A DNA stretch of 64,000 nucleotides from Bordetella petrii (lineage in GTDB: Bacteria; Pseudomonadota; Gammaproteobacteria; Burkholderiales; Burkholderiaceae_B), in assembly GCF_017356245.1 (NCBI RefSeq), contig NZ_JAFMZZ010000004.1:342741-406740 (forward strand), written 5' to 3'. Positions within the stretch are counted from its first letter, which is position 1, and every line of letters begins with the position of its first letter. Below, piece after piece: positions 37,072-44,952 of this stretch. A program made the translations under genes and the position numbers. The notes under the pieces are model-generated. The model had not been told where the DNA came from. It made no database searches and saw nothing but the letters and a program-made list of their open reading frames with translations.

Positions 37072-37980
37072 ATGAATCCGCAACTGCCGCCCTTGAACCC
37101 GCTGCGCGTATTCGAAAGCGCCGCCCGCCACTTGAGCTTTACGCGCGCCGCGCAGGAACTGCATATCACCCAGGGCGCGGTCAGCCACCAGATCAAGGCG
37201 CTGGAAGCGTGGCTGGGCTTCAGCCTGTTTGAACGGCGCGCGCGCCAGCTGCAGCTGACGCGCGGCGGCGAACTGTATGCCGCCGCGCTCAGCGGCGCTT
37301 TTGCGCAGATCGTGCGCGCCACGCAAGACCTGGTCTCGACCGGCGCCAAGCAGGTGCTGACGGTGCGCGGCCATACCACGCTGTTCCTGCGCTGGCTGAT
37401 CCCGCTGCTGCCGGCCTTCCAGTCCGACCATCCCGATATCAACGTGCGGCTGGCCGCCAGCGTGGAAGGCGTGGACTTCAAACGCGACAACGCCGACGTG
37501 GGCATCGTGTACGGCGACGGCCCCTGGGAGGGCCTGCGCAACGACCTGCTGTTCAGCGACGAGCTGACGCCGGTCATGGCCCCCGAACTGGCCGCGCGCC
37601 TGCCGCGCCCCTGTACCACCGCGGCGCTGCTCGAGCTGCCCCTGCTGCATTCGAACCGGCGCCCGCAACACTGGCCCGACTGGATCCGGCTGGCGGGCGC
37701 CTCGCGGGGCCTGGCGGTGGGAGACATGTATTACGAAGACCTCAGTGTGATTTATCAATGCGCCGCCGAGGGCCTGGGCGTGGCGCTGGGCCAGCTGCGC
37801 TACCTGGAAAAAGACCTGGCCCAGGGCCGGCTGGTGGCGCCGCACCCGCTGGTGCTGCGACGCCGGCGCGGCTACCACCTGGTGTGCCCCGCAGCGCGCG
37901 CCGACGATGGCAAGGTGGTGTGCTTCCGCAAATGGCTGCTGGCGCGCGCTACTGTGCCCGTATCCCTCGTTCCTGGATGA
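37072..37980 (+). CDS. LysR-family transcriptional regulator (GcvA-like)
   Basis: A 302-residue LTTR with PLNPLRVFESAARHLSFTRA and HITQGAVSHQIKALEAWLG, the GcvA-subgroup helix-turn-helix. It is divergent from the class II aldolase operon and is probably its regulator. Its last 32 bases overlap the 3' end of the next Bug gene on the other strand, so the two transcripts run into each other. Confidence 0.91.
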   Translation: MNPQLPPLNPLRVFESAARHLSFTRAAQELHITQGAVSHQIKALEAWLGFSLFERRARQLQLTRGGELYAAALSGAFAQIVRATQDLVSTGAKQVLTVRGHTTLFLRWLIPLLPAFQSDHPDINVRLAASVEGVDFKRDNADVGIVYGDGPWEGLRNDLLFSDELTPVMAPELAARLPRPCTTAALLELPLLHSNRRPQHWPDWIRLAGASRGLAVGDMYYEDLSVIYQCAAEGLGVALGQLRYLEKDLAQGRLVAPHPLVLRRRRGYHLVCPAARADDGKVVCFRKWLLARATVPVSLVPG

Positions 37981-38941
37981 TCTTGCCCCACTTGGCCCGC
38001 TCGTCGCGGATAAGCCGGCCGAACGCCTCGGGCGTGGTGCCCGCCGGCACGGCGCCCATGGCGCTCAGCCGCTCGCGCACCGCGGGCTCTTGCAATACCT
38101 GGCGTACGGCCGCGTTGAGCTTGCCGATGCGCTTGGCGGGCGTGCCGGCCGGCGCAAGCAGCCCGAACCAGTTGGTGAAGCTGTAGCCGGGCACCCCCGC
38201 CTCGGCCAGGGTGGGCACCTGGGGCAGCAGCGGCGAACGCTGGCTGGCCAGCACGGCCAGGGCGCGCAGCTTGCCGCTCTGGATGTAGGGCAGCGCCTGC
38301 ACCAGGCTGTCGAACGTCAGCGACACCTGCCCGCCGATCAGGTCGGTAAAGCTGGGGCCGCTGCCCTTGTACGGAATGTGCGCCAGCTTCACCCCGGCCA
38401 TGTCGTTGAACAATTCGCCCGCCAGGTGGGGCGCGCCGCCCACACCCGACGACGAATAATTGATCTGCCCCGGCTTCTGCTTCGCCAGCGCGATCAGCTC
38501 TTTCACGTTGTGTACCGGCAATTTCGGATTCGCGACCAGTACGAAGTTCACATCGACCACATTCGAAATGGGCGCCAGGTCCCGCGACGGATCGACATCC
38601 ATCTTGTACAGGTGCGGGTTGATCGACATATTGCCCAGCGTGGCCATGAAAATGGTGTAGCCGTCGGGCGCCGAGCGCGCGGCGATCTCCGTGCCGATCA
38701 CGCCGCCCGCGCCGCCGCGGTTGTCGACGATGACCTGCTGGCCCCACAGCGCCGTCAGCCGTTCGGCAATCAGGCGCGCCACGATGTCGGTGCCGCCGCC
38801 GGCGGGAAAGGCCACGATCATGCGCACTGGCTTGTCTGGAAACGCGTCTTCGGCGTGCGCGGCCGGCGTACAGGCGGCGGCCCCGGCGGCCAGCGCCAGC
38901 CGGCCCGCCTGCCGCAGCCAGGCCCGGCGGCCGGAGTTCAT
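37949..38941 (-). CDS. Bug/TctC-family periplasmic solute receptor
   Basis: A 330-residue receptor. MNSGRRAWLRQAGRLALAAG has a twin arginine but lacks the full Tat consensus; the leader ends near AHAE. FPDKPVRMIVAFPAGGGTDI and PDGYTIFMATLGN are the family landmarks. Its start overlaps the stop of the small upstream gene by four bases, so they are translated together. Its 3' end overlaps the convergent LysR gene by 32 bp. Confidence 0.92.
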   Translation of the reverse strand: MNSGRRAWLRQAGRLALAAGAAACTPAAHAEDAFPDKPVRMIVAFPAGGGTDIVARLIAERLTALWGQQVIVDNRGGAGGVIGTEIAARSAPDGYTIFMATLGNMSINPHLYKMDVDPSRDLAPISNVVDVNFVLVANPKLPVHNVKELIALAKQKPGQINYSSSGVGGAPHLAGELFNDMAGVKLAHIPYKGSGPSFTDLIGGQVSLTFDSLVQALPYIQSGKLRALAVLASQRSPLLPQVPTLAEAGVPGYSFTNWFGLLAPAGTPAKRIGKLNAAVRQVLQEPAVRERLSAMGAVPAGTTPEAFGRLIRDERAKWGKIIQERGIRAQ

Positions 38942-39234
38942 GCCGGTTCTCCGGCCTGGGTGGCCAGGAATGCCTTGGCCGAATCTTCATCCAGCAGCGG
39001 GTACACGTCGAAATGCGCTGGAATGATGTCGGCCCATTCGTTCATGTAGCGATGCAGGGTCAGGTTGGAGTCGACATCGAACAAGGCCACCGCGCCGCGC
39101 CCGGCGCGCGCGTATACGGACCTGGCCTGGCCCGACTGCAGCAGCGGCCGCATCCAGTCCCAGTAGCGGCTGCGCGAATCGATCAACGTGGAAGGCCGTT
39201 CGGGCCGGGGCGTGCTGATGACGAGAAATAGCAT
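38938..39234 (-). CDS. Small protein, muconolactone-isomerase-like (ferredoxin-like fold)
   Basis: A 98-residue protein beginning MLFLVISTPRPERPSTLIDS and containing LFDVDSNLTLHRYMNEWADI. Size, the MLFLV start and the central acidic strand recall muconolactone isomerase and related dimeric alpha-beta barrel proteins. Muconolactone isomerase acts in catechol degradation, but catalytic residues cannot be confirmed here. It is coupled to the Bug receptor gene and divergent from the GntR gene. Confidence 0.7.
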   Translation of the reverse strand: MLFLVISTPRPERPSTLIDSRSRYWDWMRPLLQSGQARSVYARAGRGAVALFDVDSNLTLHRYMNEWADIIPAHFDVYPLLDEDSAKAFLATQAGEPA

Positions 39235-39323
39235 GGTGTCTCCTGTGGTTTTGCAAAATGGTAGGAGCCGCCCGCGGTTTGATACAGCGACGATATCTCA
39301 CGTATGCATGAGGAAAAATAATC

Positions 39324-39372
39324 TTGCCCCACGGCGCCGGGCCTCTATAGACATCATGATGTCATGATGACA
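39324..39372 (+). promoter_or_regulatory. Promoter and double-palindrome operator of the GntR gene
   Basis: TTGCCC (39324-39329), 16-base spacer, TATAGA (39346-39351). Overlapping and following the -10 are two fused palindromes: GACATCATGATGTC (39350-39363, perfect) and TGTCAT-G-ATGACA (39360-39372). They would cover the transcription start, so the GntR product 10 bp downstream most likely represses itself here. Confidence 0.75.
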
Positions 39373-39382
39373 AAATGCGCCC

Positions 39383-40132
39383 ATGCCGACAGCCCCTGCC
39401 AGTTCCCTGCCCCTGTACGCCCAGGTCGAACAGACGCTAGCCGCCGAGATCACCTCGGGCGCCCTGGCGCCGGGCGACCAACTGCCGCCCGAAGCCGCGC
39501 TGGCCACGCGTTTCGGCGTCAGCCGCATCACCGTGCGCAAAGCCGTCGAAGGGCTGGTCGGCCGCGGGCTGCTGGAAATCCATCGCGGCCGGGGCACGTA
39601 TGTGGCTTTACCCAAAATCCGCCAGGAACTCACCGAACTGAGCGGCTTTGTCGAAGACATGCAGGCGCTGGGCCGCATGCCCACGGCGCGCGTGCTGGAC
39701 AAGCGGGTGGCCGCGGCCGACAAAGAAGTGGCCGCGCGGCTGGCGCTGTCCGCCGGCACGCGGGTGTACCGCCTGGAACGCGTGCGGCTGGCCGACGGCG
39801 TGCCGGTCTCATTCGACGAAACCTACCTGCCCTTTGATATCGGCCGCAAAGTGGTCAAGCACGATCTGCGCACCGAGCCCATCTTCACGCTGCTGGAAGA
39901 AAAATACGGATTGCCGCTGATCGAGGCCGAATACCAGCTGGAAGCGACCGCCTGCGATGCGCACGTCGCGCAAGCGCTGTCGATTGCAGCGGGCAGCCCG
40001 GTGTTTCGCATCGAACGTACGTCGTATTCGCTGGACAGCCGGCCGGTCGACTACGAACGGCTGTACTACCGGGGCGACCTGATCCGCTTCGTGACGCGCC
40101 TGGCGCGCTCGGCCAAGACACGGCGCGGCTGA
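39383..40132 (+). CDS. GntR-family transcriptional regulator (HutC/FarR type, UTRA domain)
   Basis: A 249-residue regulator. Residues about 10-75 are the GntR winged helix (SGALAPGDQLPPEAALATRF, VSRITVRKAVEGLVGRGLLE). The UTRA ligand domain runs from about 90 to 240 (VYRLERVRLADGVPVSFDET). It starts an operon with a TSUP exporter, DUF1634 and probably kynureninase, so the effector may be kynurenine, anthranilate or a related metabolite. Its stop and the next start share one base (TGATG). Confidence 0.92.
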   Translation: MPTAPASSLPLYAQVEQTLAAEITSGALAPGDQLPPEAALATRFGVSRITVRKAVEGLVGRGLLEIHRGRGTYVALPKIRQELTELSGFVEDMQALGRMPTARVLDKRVAAADKEVAARLALSAGTRVYRLERVRLADGVPVSFDETYLPFDIGRKVVKHDLRTEPIFTLLEEKYGLPLIEAEYQLEATACDAHVAQALSIAAGSPVFRIERTSYSLDSRPVDYERLYYRGDLIRFVTRLARSAKTRRG

Positions 40133-40980
40133 TGGACCCTTTATATTCACTGGGCCTGTGCCTTGCCGCGTTCGGCGCCAGCGCGCTGGGCGGCGTGCTG
40201 GGCATGGCCAGCGGCATCTTCATCGTGCCGGCCCTCACATTGTGGGCAGGCGTCGACATCCACACGGCCATCGCCGCCAGCCTGGTGTCGGTCATCGCCT
40301 GTTCGTGCGGCAGTGCCGCCCCATTCCTGAAGCATCGCCTTACCAACATCCGCCTGGCGCTGGTGCTGGAAGTGGCCACCACGCTGGGGGCCCTGATCGG
40401 CGTATTCCTGATCGGCATTGTGCCGGTGGCGTTTTTGTACGGGCTGTTTGCCGCGGTGCTGGCCCTGTCTGCCCGGCAAATGCTGGCTCGCCGCCACGAT
40501 CCCGTGGGCGCCGTCGCCGACCGGCTGGCCACCCGACTGCGCCTGCACGCCAGCTACCCCGACCACAGCTCGGGCCGCGAAATCGCGTACCAGGTCAGCC
40601 GCGTGCCGATGGGCCTGTCGCTGATGGTCGGGGCCGGCCTGATCTCGGCCCTGTTGGGCATCGGCAGCGGCGTGCTGAAGATTCCCGCCATGGACACCGC
40701 GCTGCGCCTGCCCATCAAAGTCTCGTCGGCCACGTCCAACTTCATGATAGGCGTGACGGCGGCGGCCAGCGCCGGCGCGTACTTCGTGCGCGGCGCCATC
40801 GACCCGGCCATTGCAGGGCCGGTGGCGCTGGGATCGGTGGCCGGCGCCCTGCTGGGCGCGCGCCTGCTTATGGGGCTGCCGGCCGACAAACTGCGGCTGT
40901 TCTTTGTGGCCGTGCTGGCCGTGCTGGCCATACAGATGCTGGGCAGCGCGTTCGGCCTGGACTGGAGCAGCCTGATATGA
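40132..40980 (+). CDS. TSUP (TauE/SafE)-family membrane transporter
   Basis: A 282-residue membrane protein with about eight spans. GGVLGMASGIFIVPALTLWA near the N terminus and LISALLGIGSGVLKIPAMDT in the second half are the repeated TSUP motifs. The family moves sulfonates or other small anions, mostly outward or as an importer depending on member. It overlaps both its neighbours by one and four bases. Confidence 0.92.
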   Translation: MDPLYSLGLCLAAFGASALGGVLGMASGIFIVPALTLWAGVDIHTAIAASLVSVIACSCGSAAPFLKHRLTNIRLALVLEVATTLGALIGVFLIGIVPVAFLYGLFAAVLALSARQMLARRHDPVGAVADRLATRLRLHASYPDHSSGREIAYQVSRVPMGLSLMVGAGLISALLGIGSGVLKIPAMDTALRLPIKVSSATSNFMIGVTAAASAGAYFVRGAIDPAIAGPVALGSVAGALLGARLLMGLPADKLRLFFVAVLAVLAIQMLGSAFGLDWSSLI

Positions 40981-41276
40981 CGGCGCCCGCCCCCCGGCGG
41001 CACGAACAGCGCATCGCCATGCTGCTGCACTACGGCACGTGGTTTGCCTCGGCCCTGATCGGCATCGGCCTGCTGGCGCAATGGCTGTGGCAAACCCCAC
41101 CCGCGGGCCTGGCCGCGGTGCAGGCCGGCATTGCCATGTTCATTGCGCTGCCCGTGCTGCGCGTGGCGCTGATGCTGGCCCTGTTCCTGCGCGAGCGCGA
41201 CCGCCTGTACAGCGGGCTGGCGCTCGCGGTGCTGGCCATCATCGGCGCGGGCCTGGCGGCGGGGCTGATGGCTTGA
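40977..41276 (+). CDS. DUF1634 small membrane protein
   Basis: A 99-residue protein with three hydrophobic spans, starting in the TSUP gene's stop (ATGA). DUF1634 genes are often found directly after TSUP genes, as here, which suggests a helper subunit. LPVLRVALMLALFLRERDRL is the conserved central part. Function unknown. Confidence 0.85.
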   Translation: MTAPAPRRHEQRIAMLLHYGTWFASALIGIGLLAQWLWQTPPAGLAAVQAGIAMFIALPVLRVALMLALFLRERDRLYSGLALAVLAIIGAGLAAGLMA

Positions 41277-41333
41277 AGGCCCCCCGAAGCGCGGCGCGCT
41301 GCTAGTATTGGCAGGCAACCAAGGAGCCCCGAC

Positions 41334-42584
41334 ATGCATACCCGCGCAGACTGCCTGCAGGCCGACCAGCAAGACCCGCTGGCGCCGCTGAAGCAGCAAT
41401 TCGAACTGCCGCCCGGCGTCATCTACCTGGACGGCAATTCCCTGGGCGTGCTGCCCAAGGCCGCGGCGGCGCGCGCCGCGGCGGTTATCGGCCAGGAATG
41501 GGGCAACGGCCTGATCCGCAGCTGGAATACCGCGGGCTGGTTTGACCTGCCCGCGCGGCTGGGCGACAAGCTGGGGCAGCTGATCGGCGCCGGCCCCGGC
41601 CAGGTGGTGGTTACCGACACCACTTCGCTGAACCTGTTCAAGGCACTGGCGGCCACCCTGCGCATCCAGCAGCAGGCCGCACCGCAGCGCCGGGTGATCG
41701 TGTCCGAACGCGACAACTTTCCCACCGACCTGTACATGATCCAGGGCATGATCGACCTGCTGCAGCAGGGCTACGAACTGCGCCTGGTCGACGACGATCT
41801 GCCGCTGGCGCAGGCGCTGGACGAGTCCGTGGCCGTGCTGCTGCTGTCGCACGTCAACTACCGCACCGGCGCCATGTACGACATGGCCGCCGTCACCGCG
41901 CAGGCCCATGCCCGGGGCACGCTGGCCATCTGGGACCTGGCCCACGCCGCCGGCGCCGTGCCGGTGGACGTCACTGGCGCCAAGGCCGACTTCGCGGTGG
42001 GCTGCACGTACAAATACTTGAACGCCGGCCCCGGCGCCCCGGCCTACATCTGGGTGGCGCCGCGCCACACCGACCAGTTCTGGCAGCCTCTGTCGGGCTG
42101 GTGGGGTCACCAGCGGCCGTTCGACATGATGGCGGCCTACGAGCCGGCGGGCGGCATCCGCCGCTACCTGTGCGGCACGCAGCCCATCGTGTCGCTGTCA
42201 CTGGTAGAGTGCGGCCTGGACATCAGCCTGGCCGCCGACATGAACCTGGTGCGCAAGAAATCCCTGGCCCTGGGCGACCTGTTCATCCAGCTGGTGGAAA
42301 GCCGCTGCGCCGGCCATCCGCTGACGCTGGCCACGCCGCGCGAACACGCCCGGCGCGGCAGCCACGTCAGCATCCGGCATCCGCACGGGTATGCGATCAT
42401 GCAGGCGCTGATCGCACGTGGCGTCATCGGCGACTACCGTGAACCCGAAGTACTGCGCTTCGGCCTCACGCCGCTATACCTGGGTTATGCCGACGTATGG
42501 GATGCTGTTGACGTATTAAAAGACGTGCTGGACAGCGAAGTGTGGAAGCAGCCGCAATTTTCGCAACGGGGCGCGGTAACCTGA
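41334..42584 (+). CDS. kynU: Kynureninase
   Basis: A 416-residue PLP enzyme that splits kynurenine into anthranilate and alanine. [17 protein letters not shown] opens it, and the PLP lysine is K227 in [26 protein letters not shown] and [10 protein letters not shown] are further landmarks that set kynureninase apart from other class V enzymes. Length is normal. It lies 57 bp after the DUF1634 gene. The usual partners kynA (dioxygenase) and kynB (formamidase) are not next to it, though a cyclase-fold gene occurs 13 kb away. Confidence 0.95.
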   Translation: MHTRADCLQADQQDPLAPLKQQFELPPGVIYLDGNSLGVLPKAAAARAAAVIGQEWGNGLIRSWNTAGWFDLPARLGDKLGQLIGAGPGQVVVTDTTSLNLFKALAATLRIQQQAAPQRRVIVSERDNFPTDLYMIQGMIDLLQQGYELRLVDDDLPLAQALDESVAVLLLSHVNYRTGAMYDMAAVTAQAHARGTLAIWDLAHAAGAVPVDVTGAKADFAVGCTYKYLNAGPGAPAYIWVAPRHTDQFWQPLSGWWGHQRPFDMMAAYEPAGGIRRYLCGTQPIVSLSLVECGLDISLAADMNLVRKKSLALGDLFIQLVESRCAGHPLTLATPREHARRGSHVSIRHPHGYAIMQALIARGVIGDYREPEVLRFGLTPLYLGYADVWDAVDVLKDVLDSEVWKQPQFSQRGAVT

Positions 42585-42633
42585 CGCTGGGCGCACGGTA
42601 AGCATCGGCGGCCGGCACGGGAAAATCGGACAA

Positions 42634-42690
42634 TTCCCGGGTTTCCTGCAGAATTTTCCTACCGACCGGCAAGGGCGCATCGACCATTAT
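42634..42690 (+). promoter_or_regulatory. Candidate BvgA-type promoter A (first pilin)
   Basis: TTCC cores at 42634 and 42656 are 22 bp apart, with a third at 42643. CATTAT (42685-42690) begins 29 bp after the 42656 core. CAGAATTTTCCTACC at 42649-42663 is nearly the same as the matching piece of promoter B. No -35 hexamer is apparent, as expected for an activator that docks there. Confidence 0.7.
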
Positions 42691-42759
42691 CGGCAGGCAT
42701 GCAAGCAGATTTTCCTGCCAGCCGCAGGGGCATGCCATTCCACCGCCACGGAGCCGATC

Positions 42760-43320
42760 ATGAAAACATCCCGCACTGCCTGCCTCGTCGCGGGCATCGT
42801 CGTTCTGGCCAGCACACACGCGGCCTGGGCGCAACGCGGCACCATCACGTTCACGGGCGCCGTGGTCGCCGAAAGCTGTGAAATCCGCGGCGGCCACGCT
42901 TCCATCGCGCGCAGCGTGTCCCCGGACTTCACCATCTCCCTGCCCAGCGTTGGAACCGACGCACTGACCGCACACGGCCAAACCGCGGGTTGGTCGCCAT
43001 TCGCCATCACGCTGCATCGCTGCGGCAACAGGCCAGCCCTGGTGCGTACCCACTTCGAGCCCGGCCCTTTCGTGGACATGGCCACCGGCCGCCTCAGCCT
43101 GGACAGCAGCAGTTCAGCCGGCAACGTGCAAATCGCCCTGCGCGCACTGGGCAGCACCCAGCACATCCTTATCGGCGCTCCCCATGGCGGCCAAGGCGCC
43201 ATGCCTGTCGTGCTGCAAGACCACATCACGCAGGTATACGAGGCCGGATACTACGCCCTGGGCCAGGTGTCGCCAGGCAGTGTGCACACCAGCGTGGAAT
43301 ACAACCTGGTCTACCAGTAA
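42760..43320 (+). CDS. Fimbrial major-subunit-like pilin, copy 1
   Basis: A 186-residue type-1-like pilin. The signal peptide ends near AAWAQ, then GTITFTGAVVAESCEIRGGH carries the first cysteine; the second is in LHRCGNRP, giving the pilin disulfide. The end VEYNLVYQ is the donor-strand/beta-zipper tail recognised by chaperones, with penultimate tyrosine. Assembled by the chaperone-usher pair downstream. It has its own promoter and is separate from the operon starting at 43492. Confidence 0.9.
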   Translation: MKTSRTACLVAGIVVLASTHAAWAQRGTITFTGAVVAESCEIRGGHASIARSVSPDFTISLPSVGTDALTAHGQTAGWSPFAITLHRCGNRPALVRTHFEPGPFVDMATGRLSLDSSSSAGNVQIALRALGSTQHILIGAPHGGQGAMPVVLQDHITQVYEAGYYALGQVSPGSVHTSVEYNLVYQ

Positions 43321-43359
43321 CCCCGCCCGCTCAGCCGGCGACCGGTACTGATAAGAACT

Positions 43360-43416
43360 TTCCCCTGCATCCGTCAGACTTTTCCTCAGCCTTGCAGGCT
43401 CCATCATCTCTAGACT
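43360..43416 (+). promoter_or_regulatory. Candidate BvgA-type promoter B (main fimbrial operon)
   Basis: TTCC cores at 43360 and 43382 are 22 bp apart; TAGACT (43411-43416) begins 29 bp after the second core. CAGACTTTTCC here against CAGAATTTTCC in promoter A. The gap lacks the long C-tract that gives phase variation in classical Bordetella fim promoters. Confidence 0.72.
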
Positions 43417-43491
43417 CCGTCTTGCTGCGATCGGCTTTTGATATTCCGCCAGTTCGCCAGCCATTCCAACTTATTTTTCACGGAGTCAACC

Positions 43492-44031
43492 ATGAAACTG
43501 TCTCGCATTACCGGCCTTCTGGCGGGTGCTGGAATCCTGGCCGCCGCGCAAGTGGCGCTGGCCAGCGACGGCACTATCACTTTCAACGGTGAAATCACTG
43601 CTTCCACCTGCGACATCGTCAATTCGGGCGGCCCGGACTTCGACGTCGATCTGCCCACCGTCAGCACCAGCACGCTGGATGCATCCGGCAAGACGGCCGG
43701 CTGGACGCAGTTCGACATCGAGCTGGCCAACTGCACCGGCAGCCTCAGCAACGTCATGGCCTACTTCGAAGCCGGCCCTAACGTCGATACCGCCAGGGGC
43801 CACTTGAACAACACCATCCCGGTCGGCGCGGGCGGTGCGACCGAGGTGCAGATCGCCCTGCGCGACGCTCACGGCGCTGGAAACATCGTCATCGGCTCGC
43901 CCGGCAACCAAACCGTCGACGTAAGCGGTGGCAGCGGCGTCCTCTCTTACGAAGCCGGCTACTTCGCAACCGGTGCGGCTACGGCAGGCGCCGTCGAGTC
44001 CAGCGTCACCTACTCCCTCGTCTACCAATAA
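43492..44031 (+). CDS. Fimbrial major-subunit pilin, copy 2
   Basis: A 179-residue pilin. The leader MKLSRITGLLAGAGILAAAQ ends near ALAS; GTITFNGEITASTCDIVNSG then LANCTGS supply the disulfide. The tail is VTYSLVYQ. It resembles copy 1 along its length, with the same TAGW and NVQIALR/EVQIALR blocks, so they are paralogues that may be alternate or mixed subunits. It starts with a GGAG ribosome site and heads the chaperone, usher and adhesin genes. Confidence 0.93.
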   Translation: MKLSRITGLLAGAGILAAAQVALASDGTITFNGEITASTCDIVNSGGPDFDVDLPTVSTSTLDASGKTAGWTQFDIELANCTGSLSNVMAYFEAGPNVDTARGHLNNTIPVGAGGATEVQIALRDAHGAGNIVIGSPGNQTVDVSGGSGVLSYEAGYFATGAATAGAVESSVTYSLVYQ

Positions 44032-44055
44032 GCCCACCAGGCTTACGGTACCAAC

Positions 44056-44074
44056 GGGCGCGCACCAAGCGCCC
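44056..44074 (+). terminator. Weak hairpin (possible attenuator) after the major pilin
   Basis: GGGCGC (44056-44061) and GCGCCC (44069-44074) with a 7-base loop lie 25 bp after the pilin stop. Partial termination here would give more pilin than chaperone and usher, a common pattern in fimbrial operons. Confidence 0.45.
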
Positions 44075-44162
44075 TGTACTTCGGCTGCCCGCGCTTCGGC
44101 GCGGCGGCCGGCTGCCCGGCCTGCCATACGCGTGGCCCGGGCCCGCACTACCGGAAATCGCC

Positions 44163-44918
44163 ATGCGCTTTCACCGCTACCTGTCCATCATCTTTTCGGC
44201 CGCTGCGCTATCCCTGGCTGTGGCGCCGGCAATCACGCACGCGTCGGTCGTCATCGGGGCAACGCGGGTCATCTATGAAGCAGCAAGCGGCGAAAAAACC
44301 GTCCGCCTCACTAATAAAAGCCAGGCGCCCAGCCTGGTACAGGCGTGGTTGGATACCGGCGCCTCGCAGGCCGAACGCAGCACGTTGGAAGTGCCTTTTG
44401 TCGTCTCTCCTCCCATGTCGCGCATCGACCCCGGCAAAAGCCAGACGCTGCGCATCATGCATTCGGGCGAGCCCTTGCCGCCAGACCGCGAGAGCATCTT
44501 CTGGCTGAACGTGCTCGACATTCCGGCCCGCCCCAACGCGAAGAACGGAGAAAACTTCCTGCAGCTGTCGTTCCGTTCGCGCATCAAATTCTTCTTCCGG
44601 CCGGCTGGGCTAGCCGGCACCGCCATGCAGGCTCCCCAGCAGCTGACCTGGCAGCTTGCGGGCGAAGGCAACCGCGCTGTGCTGCGGGTATCGAATCCCA
44701 CGCCTTACCACGTCAGCTTTGCGGCCGTCGAACTGGCGTCCGGCGAGAAAACCTTGGCAGTAAAAGACCCCGCCATGGTGGCGCCGTTTGAAACCCGCAC
44801 TCTCGAATTGCCGACCACGGCAATGGCATCGACGAGCATGCGCGTGCGCTACCAGTTCATCAACGACTACGGCGGCATCAGCAGCGGTGAAGCCGCGTTG
44901 CAAGAGCCCGTGCGCTAG
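44163..44918 (+). CDS. Periplasmic fimbrial chaperone (PapD/FimC family)
   Basis: A 251-residue chaperone. A leader ending near THAS is followed by VVIGATRVIYEAASGEKTVR, the first strand with the conserved arginine; SPPMSRIDPGKSQTLRI and PPDRESIFWLNVLDIPA are the family signature including the conserved lysine-binding site and the glutamate/tryptophan block. It caps pilins by donor-strand complementation and delivers them to the usher. Second gene of the 43492 operon. Confidence 0.94.
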   Translation: MRFHRYLSIIFSAAALSLAVAPAITHASVVIGATRVIYEAASGEKTVRLTNKSQAPSLVQAWLDTGASQAERSTLEVPFVVSPPMSRIDPGKSQTLRIMHSGEPLPPDRESIFWLNVLDIPARPNAKNGENFLQLSFRSRIKFFFRPAGLAGTAMQAPQQLTWQLAGEGNRAVLRVSNPTPYHVSFAAVELASGEKTLAVKDPAMVAPFETRTLELPTTAMASTSMRVRYQFINDYGGISSGEAALQEPVR

Positions 44919-44952
44919 CGTCAAAGCGCAGCTACCAGGCAAGAGAGGCATC

